Shown: positions 1 to 5,623 of the stretch, in pieces
How positions within the stretch are numbered: the first letter of the stretch is position 1
Layout of the letters: the number at the start of each line of letters is the position of its first letter
Assembly: GCA_018818465.1 (NCBI GenBank)
Contig: JAHIRU010000075.1
Span: forward strand, 1-5,623
DNA from: Nanobdellota archaeon
GTDB lineage: Archaea > Aenigmatarchaeota > Aenigmatarchaeia > QMZP01
Direction: 5' to 3'
Length of the DNA: 5,623 nucleotides
Notes under the pieces: generated by a model
Told to the model about the DNA's origin: nothing
Seen by the model: only the letters and a program-made list of their open reading frames with translations
The model's database searches: none
Position numbers and translations under genes: made by a program

Positions 1-1565
1 ACGTTTGCTTTTATGTAGGTGTAGTTGCCCTGTCCTGTGTCATCTTCAAATCCCTCCATCTCACATGTCTGGAAAGCGTCATTATAGCCGTCGTTTTCTG
101 GGTTTGTGACGTCACCGTACATTAAAGGTTGACCAATTTTCCCTCTTTCTATTCGAAGGAACCTTTGACCGCCGTCATTTGAAAAGTCAATATCCCAAAC
201 ATCATATGAAAAACTGAAATTCTCTTCTGGGTTATAAACCAAAAGGCTGTTATGCGCAATCGTTCTGTGGTAATAATTCATCACATGGCTTTGCAATGGA
301 TAATCATATCCGCCGCTGTCTATTGCCATGCTTGTGTTGCCTCTCGCGATTATGAAGCTTGCCTGGTCGTGATGCTGGTGGGCGTCGAAGTAGTATCCGC
401 ATTTGAAATTGGCGTATATGTTTGTGCTGACACCGCTTAAATCCCACCCTGTTCTCATGAACACTTCGCCTGTGGTGTCGTTGAACTTCTTAACAAGCTG
501 GAGGGTGTCTGGGTCTGTTTTGTCAATGCTGTCGTTGTACCATAATATGACTCTCCACTTCTCTGCATCTGGTGTTGAGTTGTAATCATCACCCGGGTAG
601 TCTGTGTTGATTTTATCTACCAGCCACTGCGCATAGCTGTCGCTGTATCTTGAAGCAAGATACATGGGATTTGTTATGTCGTAATAATGGGTTAATTGCG
701 GGTTTTTGTTGTCGCCCTTCCTGAAATAGGTCTTGTCAGGCCTTATGCTGTGCAGCAGGAATTTGGAGAGATTGGTTAAATGCGAATACTCGTTGCTGAA
801 TGTATAGTTTGTTCCAATCTCCATCATGCTCATCATTTCTATCAGCCTTCCGTTAATCCATCTGCCGTATTCCATTCCCTCGAACTGTCCTCCGTCTGCT
901 CCGTACTCGTCTGCTGCAGGGAAGATTTCATAGAGAATGAAATCCTCATACATCTCCATCACATCGTCTGCGAGAACATCATTCACGTTTTCATCTGACA
1001 GCGCAAGGCCGACAGCAGGGCATCCGTACATCCTTTCAACCATTCCATGGTATCTGGAATGCGTTTCTATCCTTTCCGACCAGTTAAATTTAGTGCATTC
1101 ATATGCAAAATCCTCAAGTTTGTCTTCAAAATCTGTTTTATGCGATAATGGTGCATTATAGCACCAGTCATAGCCAATTGCATAAATTGTTATGTTTTCA
1201 GCAAACCTTTTTTTATCGTATCCCGCATTTTCAAAAGTGACATCATTTAAGTAATGAAACAATGTCTCATCGACCTCATCACAATATGATGAATTATCTG
1301 TTATAAGATAGACGAAAGCCAGCAGCGGCACATTATCAAGAGAATAGTCAGTGCCTGCATAAACATCTTTAGCTTCTTCTTCCATGGCGTTGCACTGAAC
1401 CTGATAAGGCGCTATCTGGCATTTTGCCACAACCACATCTGCTACGTCGCTATCATTCAGATGAATTCTCGGATGGTTGGCTATCACATCATACTCAGGT
1501 GCCGCTGTAACAACTGTAATAAAAATGACGAAAAACAGAACAAAAAAGATGAAAAATGCTTTCAT
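1..1565 (-). CDS. Secreted heparinase II/III-family polysaccharide lyase, 3' end cut by window edge
   Basis: The minus-strand frame is open for 521 codons from ATG at 1565 to the left edge, so the C-terminus is missing. Residues 1-21 form a signal peptide (hydrophobic stretch ending near TVVTA). Residues about 60-350 fit the alpha/alpha-toroid domain, with GYDWCY at 131-136 and GGQFEGMEYGRW at 225-236. The beta-sheet domain follows, with the family signature DAHQHHDQASF at 394-404, an IDSGGY segment at 415-420 and RTIAHN at 434-439. By analogy with Pedobacter heparinase II (His202, Tyr257, His406, from memory), H173, Y233 and H396 or H398 are candidate catalytic residues, and their spacing is similar. 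Family members cleave uronate-containing polysaccharides by beta-elimination; the substrate here cannot be read from sequence. There are twelve N-X-S/T sequons, suggesting a glycosylated extracellular enzyme. The start is supported by a TATA-like box 26 bases upstream. Family assignment is firm; activity is inferred. Confidence 0.86.
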   Translation of the reverse strand, partial: MKAFFIFFVLFFVIFITVVTAAPEYDVIANHPRIHLNDSDVADVVVAKCQIAPYQVQCNAMEEEAKDVYAGTDYSLDNVPLLAFVYLITDNSSYCDEVDETLFHYLNDVTFENAGYDKKRFAENITIYAIGYDWCYNAPLSHKTDFEDKLEDFAYECTKFNWSERIETHSRYHGMVERMYGCPAVGLALSDENVNDVLADDVMEMYEDFILYEIFPAADEYGADGGQFEGMEYGRWINGRLIEMMSMMEIGTNYTFSNEYSHLTNLSKFLLHSIRPDKTYFRKGDNKNPQLTHYYDITNPMYLASRYSDSYAQWLVDKINTDYPGDDYNSTPDAEKWRVILWYNDSIDKTDPDTLQLVKKFNDTTGEVFMRTGWDLSGVSTNIYANFKCGYYFDAHQHHDQASFIIARGNTSMAIDSGGYDYPLQSHVMNYYHRTIAHNSLLVYNPEENFSFSYDVWDIDFSNDGGQRFLRIERGKIGQPLMYGDVTNPENDGYNDAFQTCEMEGFEDDTGQGNYTYIKAN

Positions 1566-1587
1566 ATATAAAAACGTAATTATATGT

Positions 1588-1595
1588 TTTATAAG
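1588..1595 (-). promoter_or_regulatory. Archaeal TATA-like box for the polysaccharide lyase gene
   Basis: The minus strand reads CTTATAAA, with its centre about 26 bases before the ATG at 1565. That is the normal TATA-to-transcription-start distance in archaea, so the mRNA would begin at or next to the start codon (leaderless). No Shine-Dalgarno sequence is present before this ATG, which agrees. The region is A+T-rich, so a chance match is possible; the exact spacing is the main support. Confidence 0.6.
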
Positions 1596-1637
1596 TATTT
1601 TTTATGTGATGTATATACCTCTTTTAGTTGACAATTG

Positions 1638-1687
1638 TAAAAATACAAAAGACCCGCCAGCAAAGTGACAGGTCTTTTGCATTTTTA
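1638..1687 (-). terminator. Hairpin plus U-rich tract terminator after the propeller lipoprotein gene
   Basis: In the minus-strand RNA, CAAAAGACCUGUCA (from 1679 down) pairs with UGGCGGGUCUUUUG (to 1646). This gives a 14-bp stem with a six-base CUUUGC loop, followed by UAUUUUUA. Two of the pairs are G-U wobbles. In plus-strand RNA they would be C-A mismatches, so the full stem forms only in the transcript of the lipoprotein gene. The hairpin starts 8 bases after that gene's TAA. Outer A-rich and T-rich arms (1638-1644 and 1681-1687) are also complementary. The structure matches a bacterial intrinsic terminator, whereas archaeal terminators are usually plain T tracts. Confidence 0.75.
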
Positions 1688-3766
1688 TTAAACAAATTTA
1701 GTGAGAAAAATATCACTGTTACTGTTGGCACCATGCCTGTCTTCGTCAGGACCAGGGTCAAAATCGACTGTTCCATTAAAACTTCCTGTGATATAGATAT
1801 TTCCTGAACCGTCAGCGGTTATTCCATAACCAGACAGCCAACACTCACCATCATAGTTCCTAGGAATTTGATATAAAAGATCGCCATCCAAATTAAACTT
1901 GGATAAATAAAGATAAAAACCGGTTGAATAAATATTGTCGTTATAAATAGCAATTGCGTAACCTCCTCCGCTCTTTCCCCATTGGAGATTGCCGTCAGGA
2001 TCGAATTTGCTCAATGGTTGTACGCCACTACTTACCACATAAACATTATCAAAGCTGTCTATTCCGATGTCATAACCAATCTCAGTACTTGCGTATCCCC
2101 ATGTCTGTGCCCATTGGAAATTACCACCAAAATCAAATTTGCTCAGGAACGCATCCCTACTATATGGATATGATGTATGCAAATCTTCACCAGGACCCGG
2201 ATCAAAGTCAACTGTTTCTCTAAAATAACCTGATACATAAATATTACCGGAATTATCAGTATTCGTACACCAACCATAATCCGTAGTTACTCCGCCCCAA
2301 GTTCGAGTCCAAACGAAATTACCATTTACATCAAATTTACTGAGGAAGACATCTTCTCCACCATTTGATGTATGCAAATCTTCACCAGGACCCGGATCAA
2401 AGTCTACTGTTTCTTTAAAAGTACCTGTAACGTACATGATTTCTTCATTTATATCTAGACCATACACACCACAAAATCCACAGTTAACTTCCCATGTAAC
2501 TACCCATATGTAATTTCCATCTCGGTCGAATTTACTTATGAACGCTCCTCCAGAATGAAAATCCTCGCCTGGACCGGGGTCAAAGTCAACTATGCCTTGG
2601 AAACAGCCTCCAACATAAACATAACCTTCATATACGTCTACAGCATTGCCAGTTTCAGCTTCATACATACCACCAGGTCCGCCCCAAGTCCTTGCCCAAA
2701 GAAAGTTTCCATCAGAATCGAATTTGCTGAGAAAGATATCGGTTTCACCATTTGAAGTGTGCTTATCCTCGCCAAGACCTGGATCAAAATCACAGGTTCT
2801 TCTGAAACATCCTGTAACATAAACATTTCCCGAACTGTCTGTACCTACATCATTACCGCGCTCAAACTGATACTCTCCTTCTGTTCCACCCCAAGTCCTG
2901 GTCCAACCATAATCCACAAACTCGTCAACTGTTATCATAGCCTCATCATACAACACAGTTGTGCCAGATGATGCAACTATATAGCCAAAATATTCACCAG
3001 CAGATGCACCAGTATTGTTAACTATCATTGCCTCCCAGGTAATTGTATCAATCTGGGTAAAAGGCAACAAACCCGCACCAATTACATTAGGACAATACAA
3101 CTCAACGCTATCAACATCCTCCTGCCAGTCGTATACATCAACTGTTACGCCGGTTGATGAGCCAGGCTCCTCATATAGGTAACCCTGTGAAAAGTTAGCT
3201 ATGCTGTAAGGCTCCTCACAGTTGGTTGGAAAAGATGCATCCACAGCGAAGTTTACATTTGGATTGCTTCCAGGCAGTTTGATTAGCAGGTTCTCAGTGT
3301 GTTGGGTTTGCCCTGCGAACATTCTGCTTGGTTCACTCTTTGCATATGCCTTGAACGGGTTGATTGGCAGACCGCTTGAAATGTCATACAAACCAGTCCA
3401 GTCGTCTGCGTTTGTTAGTTTGTGCCCAATGCTGTCTGTGTAGATGATTAGCCGAACATCATAGCCGTTCAGTGTGTATGTGTTGCTGATTGTCACATCA
3501 ACATCAACGATTTCTGATACTGGGTCATAGCTGTTAACTATGATTCCAGGTGTCGGAATCATTGACGTGACATTGTAATGAGCAGTGGTTTTTCTATCTG
3601 GTGTAACCCCTACTTGGAGCATATCTGTATCAAACTCTGCGCTCCATGAGCCCAGCAAAGTATGTCCGGTTTCACTGGGAACCATTGCTGGAGTAACAGG
3701 ATGCTCTGCTTCGGAGCATCCAACGATAAATAATAAGGTTATAATCATTGCTATAATGATTCTCAT
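1688..3766 (-). CDS. Predicted lipoprotein with C-terminal seven-bladed SBBP-type beta-propeller
   Basis: The 692-residue protein starts at ATG 3766, fixed by a strong GGAGGT ribosome binding site. Residues 1-17 are a lipoprotein signal with lipobox IVGC (lipidated C17), so it should be membrane-anchored and face outward. Residues about 35-280 are a beta-rich region of unknown function containing NGYDVRLIIYTD (100-111), INPFKAYAK (135-143) and NCEEPY (182-187). I recall similar N-terminal regions in bacterial lipoproteins but could not check. Residues 288-692 are SBBP-type repeats, with DFDPG at 326, 394, 455, 520 and 668, each with a following KFD..GN..W element. Two further blades near 556-596 and 599-632 lack DFDPG and are shorter. 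This gives seven blades, with WTRTW at 288-292 probably closing the ring. Asp-rich loops may bind calcium (inference). Blade 3 carries an isolated CGFC (429-432). The gene has its own promoter and terminator, so it is probably monocistronic. A binding or display role is likely; no enzyme motif was seen. Confidence 0.88.
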   Translation of the reverse strand: MRIIIAMIITLLFIVGCSEAEHPVTPAMVPSETGHTLLGSWSAEFDTDMLQVGVTPDRKTTAHYNVTSMIPTPGIIVNSYDPVSEIVDVDVTISNTYTLNGYDVRLIIYTDSIGHKLTNADDWTGLYDISSGLPINPFKAYAKSEPSRMFAGQTQHTENLLIKLPGSNPNVNFAVDASFPTNCEEPYSIANFSQGYLYEEPGSSTGVTVDVYDWQEDVDSVELYCPNVIGAGLLPFTQIDTITWEAMIVNNTGASAGEYFGYIVASSGTTVLYDEAMITVDEFVDYGWTRTWGGTEGEYQFERGNDVGTDSSGNVYVTGCFRRTCDFDPGLGEDKHTSNGETDIFLSKFDSDGNFLWARTWGGPGGMYEAETGNAVDVYEGYVYVGGCFQGIVDFDPGPGEDFHSGGAFISKFDRDGNYIWVVTWEVNCGFCGVYGLDINEEIMYVTGTFKETVDFDPGPGEDLHTSNGGEDVFLSKFDVNGNFVWTRTWGGVTTDYGWCTNTDNSGNIYVSGYFRETVDFDPGPGEDLHTSYPYSRDAFLSKFDFGGNFQWAQTWGYASTEIGYDIGIDSFDNVYVVSSGVQPLSKFDPDGNLQWGKSGGGYAIAIYNDNIYSTGFYLYLSKFNLDGDLLYQIPRNYDGECWLSGYGITADGSGNIYITGSFNGTVDFDPGPDEDRHGANSNSDIFLTKFV
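2171..2404 (-). repeat. Direct 39-bp repeat within the beta-propeller coding region
   Basis: Positions 2171-2209 and 2366-2404 are identical over 39 bases, and the copies are offset by 195 bases (65 codons). They encode the DFDPGPGEDLHTS segments of blades 3 and 4, beginning at residues 455 and 520. The DNA-level identity exceeds that among the other blades, so it points to a recent duplication or gene conversion between these two blades rather than selection on protein alone. Confidence 0.85.
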
Positions 3767-3771
3767 TTCAA

Positions 3772-3777
3772 ACCTCC
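3772..3777 (-). promoter_or_regulatory. Strong Shine-Dalgarno site of the propeller lipoprotein gene
   Basis: The minus strand reads GGAGGT, five bases before ATG at 3766. The match is close to ideal and fixes the start. The lyase gene lacks any comparable site, so this gene is translated from a leadered mRNA. Confidence 0.8.
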
Positions 3778-3811
3778 GAGAAATAGATTAGTCTAATTAA
3801 ATTGCTTAATT

Positions 3812-3819
3812 TATTTAAA
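3812..3819 (-). promoter_or_regulatory. Possible TATA-like box for the propeller lipoprotein gene
   Basis: The minus strand reads TTTAAATA, centred about 50 bases before the ATG at 3766. With normal archaeal spacing, transcription would begin near 3789, giving a leader of about 23 bases that includes the Shine-Dalgarno site. The region is A+T-rich and other matches are possible. Confidence 0.4.
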
Positions 3820-3846
3820 ACGCCTAAAGCCATTGGTAGAGGCGTT
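3819..3846. repeat. Inverted repeat in the divergent promoter region, possible operator or old terminator
   Basis: The arm AACGCCT (3819-3825) is perfectly complementary to AGGCGTT (3840-3846), with a 14-base spacer that includes CCATTGG. The left arm abuts the candidate TATA box of the minus-strand lipoprotein gene, at the place where a TFB recognition element would lie, so a bound regulator could block that promoter. Alternatively, the minus strand reads the hairpin followed by TTTTAAATAAATT, like a relic terminator. The sequence does not decide between these. Nothing else is seen in the 191 bases between the two genes apart from the listed promoter elements. Confidence 0.5.
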
Positions 3847-3922
3847 GTTTAATTGATTAATTACAGCATGATAGTGAATATCTTGGATAGTCATAGAAGA
3901 ATTGGTTCCTTGCTTAAATAGT

Positions 3923-3930
3923 TTTATAAA
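3923..3930 (+). promoter_or_regulatory. TATA-like box for the two-gene surface-protein operon
   Basis: TTTATAAA is centred about 31 bases before ATG 3958. Transcription would start near 3952, giving a leader of about six bases. This placement makes the upstream in-frame TTG at 3934 an unlikely start, because it would lie upstream of the predicted transcription start. Confidence 0.55.
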
Positions 3931-3957
3931 ACCTTGAGTGAAAAATCAAGTGAGAAA

Positions 3958-5064
3958 ATGAATTTCATAAAAGACTCAAAATTAATGAAAACATTCATTC
4001 TACATCTTTTTATGCCAGTTATTGTTGTTGTTCTTATCTCATCAATGCTTTTGATAAACAGCTTTGATGAAAATGCCGTTCCAAATAATTCTGCAATAGC
4101 TTCTGTATCTTTTGAACAGCAACCACAAGAACCGTTAATAATAGAGCATCATTCGCATCCTACGATGATGTCCATACAGGGCAAGGTCACAGATCCTGCA
4201 GGAGACCCGATAAATAACGGGAACCTGACTGTAAAGATAAGCGATCTGAATTCATGCTCATTGGGAGTGTTCTTTAACCACACCTACAATTATTCAGTTC
4301 AAAACAGTTTGTTCAACATAACACTTGGAATCAAGCACACTCTAAGCTTGGACTACAATGTTAATTATTCTATGTGCGTTTATGTGAACGATGAACTGGT
4401 CAGCGGTCCAACAGTATTCCGAGGAGGACAGGGACAGATACACGCAAAAGATATGGACACTGACGACAACTATACTATGTATACGCTCAATGCAACAATA
4501 ATCTACATAGGCGAGAAGTTTGCACAAACAGTGGAAGATGCGTTATTCATCCAAAATATTGATGCAGACATGGCTGATGACATAGTGCCAATAATAAACT
4601 TTGAATATGGCACTGATTTCAGGGTTTACATATGCCCTGTTCACACCACGCATAGACTGCATGCAGCTTATATGAAAGCTGTTTTAATGAACAGTAGTAG
4701 AATAGGACCATATCCGAGCATCAAGATGGCAGTATACAATTCCAGCGGATATGTTGTGGCAAACACATCAGCTGTGCTTTTAACAGAAGAATACGATCAT
4801 CCAGAACTGTTAAAAGTGCCCCTTTTGGCAAACCATACCATGGACAAAGGCATATATTATTTTGCATGGATGTCGAATTTCACATCAGAAAGTGTTCACA
4901 GCTTTAATCCATTAATGCTAGGAGCTATACATAAAGTAGTGTCCTGGATGATACCGAGATGCGGAATGTACATAGCAGAAGAATTCAATTTCACAAATCC
5001 CCTGGATTTTGATGATATAATTGAAGACAGAAACATTATCTGGATGGAGGCGACTGAAACATGA
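3958..5064 (+). CDS. Membrane-anchored, sequon-rich beta-sandwich surface protein (unknown function)
   Basis: I chose ATG 3958 (368 residues) over the in-frame TTG at 3934 because of the TATA-like box position; the longer form would have 376 residues. Residues about 10-35 are one hydrophobic segment, a signal anchor or uncleaved signal peptide. Residues about 72-165 look like a carboxypeptidase-regulatory or CnaB-like beta-sandwich (IQGKVTDPAGDPINNGNLTV at 73-92). Residues about 190-345 look like a second beta-rich domain (KMAVYNSSGYVVANT at 256-270, GIYYFAWMSN at 298-307) of the kind seen in tail-fibre or adhesin-like proteins; that resemblance is weak. There are fourteen N-X-S/T sequons, a very high density that fits archaeal surface glycoproteins. 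No catalytic motif was seen. The stop overlaps the next start by four bases (ATGA), so the two are probably co-translated. A structural or binding surface role is inferred. Confidence 0.8.
   Translation: MNFIKDSKLMKTFILHLFMPVIVVVLISSMLLINSFDENAVPNNSAIASVSFEQQPQEPLIIEHHSHPTMMSIQGKVTDPAGDPINNGNLTVKISDLNSCSLGVFFNHTYNYSVQNSLFNITLGIKHTLSLDYNVNYSMCVYVNDELVSGPTVFRGGQGQIHAKDMDTDDNYTMYTLNATIIYIGEKFAQTVEDALFIQNIDADMADDIVPIINFEYGTDFRVYICPVHTTHRLHAAYMKAVLMNSSRIGPYPSIKMAVYNSSGYVVANTSAVLLTEEYDHPELLKVPLLANHTMDKGIYYFAWMSNFTSESVHSFNPLMLGAIHKVVSWMIPRCGMYIAEEFNFTNPLDFDDIIEDRNIIWMEATET
5046..5050 (+). promoter_or_regulatory. Internal Shine-Dalgarno site for the second operon gene
   Basis: GGAGG lies ten bases before ATG 5061, inside the end of the upstream gene. 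The spacing is a little long. Together with the ATGA overlap it supports translation of the downstream gene from the shared mRNA, by direct initiation or by coupling. Confidence 0.5.
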
Positions 5065-5435
5065 GAAGGAAATTTATTATAATAGCTGTTGTGGCGGCTG
5101 TTTTAATTTCATCAGGACTGGGAATTGCTATAGCAAGCAATCCGGTCTACATAATAAAGCTAGGCACGCAGATACTGTACACAGGACCAAGCAACAGCAT
5201 TGATTTCACTATAACAACGCCAACAGAAGGAGAGAAGAATGTGATGACTATAGGCAGTGACGGGGTAACAATGGCAACGTCTTATAACGATGTGTTGAGG
5301 CTAATACCCACGTCCAATGCACTTATGCAATGCAATTTAGAGAATAAAGGCGTCATCTACTACAGCAGCACACAGAACAAGCCATGCTACTGCGACGGCT
5401 CAGAATACAAGGGATTTGATGGGAATAGTTGTTGA
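5061..5435 (+). CDS. Small secreted protein with C-terminal four-cysteine module
   Basis: The protein has 124 residues. Its ATG overlaps the previous stop as ATGA, and an internal GGAGG precedes it. Residues 1-26 form a signal peptide or N-terminal anchor (RRK, then a hydrophobic run ending near IAIAS). Residues about 45-80 are short beta-type segments (FTITTPTEGEKNVMTIGSDG at 49-68). The C-terminus carries C91, C109, C111 and C124 in the pattern LRLIP...C...GVIYYSS...KPCYCDGSEY. I recognise this as a recurring module (C, G-x-IYY, CxCDG, then W or Y) at the ends of secreted or tail-fibre-like proteins, but cannot name a family. The four cysteines could form two disulfides. There are no N-X-S/T sequons, unlike its operon partner. 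It may cap or associate with the upstream protein (inference from the overlap). Confidence 0.78.
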   Translation: MRRKFIIIAVVAAVLISSGLGIAIASNPVYIIKLGTQILYTGPSNSIDFTITTPTEGEKNVMTIGSDGVTMATSYNDVLRLIPTSNALMQCNLENKGVIYYSSTQNKPCYCDGSEYKGFDGNSC

Positions 5436-5469
5436 GAATTAATAACTGAAATAGAAAATTCTAATCGTA

Positions 5470-5623
5470 TTAAACTTTTTTAATAGGTTGTTTGGCACCG
5501 CATGCCTCACATACAAGGAAAACAAAATCGCCTTCTTGTGCTATTTTTGTGTCAGGTCTACCACACTTTTCGCAAATTACGTATTGTTTCACATAAGACT
5601 CTATTTTTCTATTGACTTGGTCT
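5470..5623 (-). CDS. eif2b: Translation initiation factor aIF2 subunit beta, C-terminal part (5' end outside window)
   Basis: Fifty codons are visible on the minus strand, ending at TAA 5470-5472; the N-terminal part lies beyond the right edge. The visible part has the aIF2 beta / eIF5 ending: a helix with ESYVKQYVIC, then a C4 zinc ribbon CEKC...CEAC (visible residues 17, 20, 38 and 41), with the conserved CGRPDT and CGA elements, and a short basic tail IKKV. The family is about 135-140 residues long, so roughly a third is seen. Within the aIF2 heterotrimer it helps deliver initiator tRNA to the small ribosomal subunit. The gene is convergent with the surface-protein operon, with 34 bases between the stop codons. 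It is the best evidence that the DNA is archaeal. Confidence 0.88.
   Translation of the reverse strand, partial: DQVNRKIESYVKQYVICEKCGRPDTKIAQEGDFVFLVCEACGAKQPIKKV
5476..5481 (+). terminator. Possible archaeal oligo-T terminator of the surface-protein operon
   Basis: A run of six T on the plus strand lies 40 bases after the operon's last stop. Archaeal RNA polymerase usually terminates at such tracts without a hairpin, and none of note is seen here. The run falls within the two terminal lysine codons of the convergent aIF2 beta gene, so it may simply reflect AAA-AAA coding. Confidence 0.35.

Noticed and set aside
252..1161. Several plus-strand open frames of 60-74 codons opposite the lyase gene
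   Set aside because: They lie antisense to a long frame with clear heparinase II/III signatures and show no domain, signal or ribosome binding site of their own.
1477..1668. Plus-strand 63-codon frame with a hydrophobic segment across the lyase start and intergenic region
   Set aside because: It overlaps the lyase signal peptide, promoter and the terminator hairpin. The hydrophobicity comes from A+T-rich sequence, and there is no ribosome binding site.
2171..2404. Spaced direct repeats considered as a CRISPR-like array
   Set aside because: There are only two identical copies, the spacing is 195 bases, and the repeats are in frame within propeller blades.
1954..2971. Plus-strand frames and one minus-strand frame (2638-2826) within the propeller region
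   Set aside because: They are shadows of the repeated blade sequence; their similarity to each other comes from the underlying repeats.
3819..3846. Inverted repeat considered as an integron attC site or an insertion-sequence end
   Set aside because: The expected attC core sequences are absent, and no transposase or integrase gene or matching target duplication is visible.
5435..5462. AGAATT...AATTCT inverted repeat after the small secreted protein gene
   Set aside because: Six A+T-rich base pairs around a 16-base gap are too weak for a convincing terminator.

Overview
This is A+T-rich DNA from an archaeon. The clearest evidence is at the right edge, where the minus strand encodes the C-terminal zinc-ribbon half of translation initiation factor aIF2 beta, a protein of archaea and eukaryotes only. 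Promoter layout agrees. Two genes have a TATA-like box about 26-31 bases before the start codon and almost no 5' leader, the usual archaeal leaderless arrangement. The lineage cannot be fixed from this window. The small secreted, asparagine-rich surface proteins remind me of DPANN-type archaea, but that is only an impression.

Layout from left to right. Positions 1-1565 (minus) hold a secreted heparinase II/III-like polysaccharide lyase, cut at its 3' end by the window edge. Positions 1566-1687 hold its promoter and a strong hairpin terminator for the next gene. Positions 1688-3766 (minus) encode a 692-residue predicted lipoprotein with a C-terminal seven-bladed SBBP-type beta-propeller. Positions 3767-3957 are a divergent promoter region with a 7-bp inverted repeat. 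Positions 3958-5064 and 5061-5435 (plus) form a two-gene operon with an ATGA overlap, encoding an anchored, sequon-rich beta-sandwich protein and a small secreted protein with a cysteine-containing C-terminal module. Positions 5470-5623 (minus) are the end of aIF2 beta, convergent with the operon.

Apart from aIF2 beta, every gene encodes an exported or membrane-anchored protein, so the window reads as a cell-surface locus beside a housekeeping gene. The lyase would act on extracellular glycans. The propeller lipoprotein and the two-gene operon look like surface-display or binding proteins. No sequence evidence shows that they act together.

The most notable point is that the propeller lipoprotein gene looks bacterial in organisation, with a lipobox, a strong Shine-Dalgarno site, an intrinsic-type hairpin terminator and few N-glycosylation sequons. 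The lyase and the first operon gene have leaderless promoters and many sequons. This suggests a bacterial gene acquired by an archaeon.
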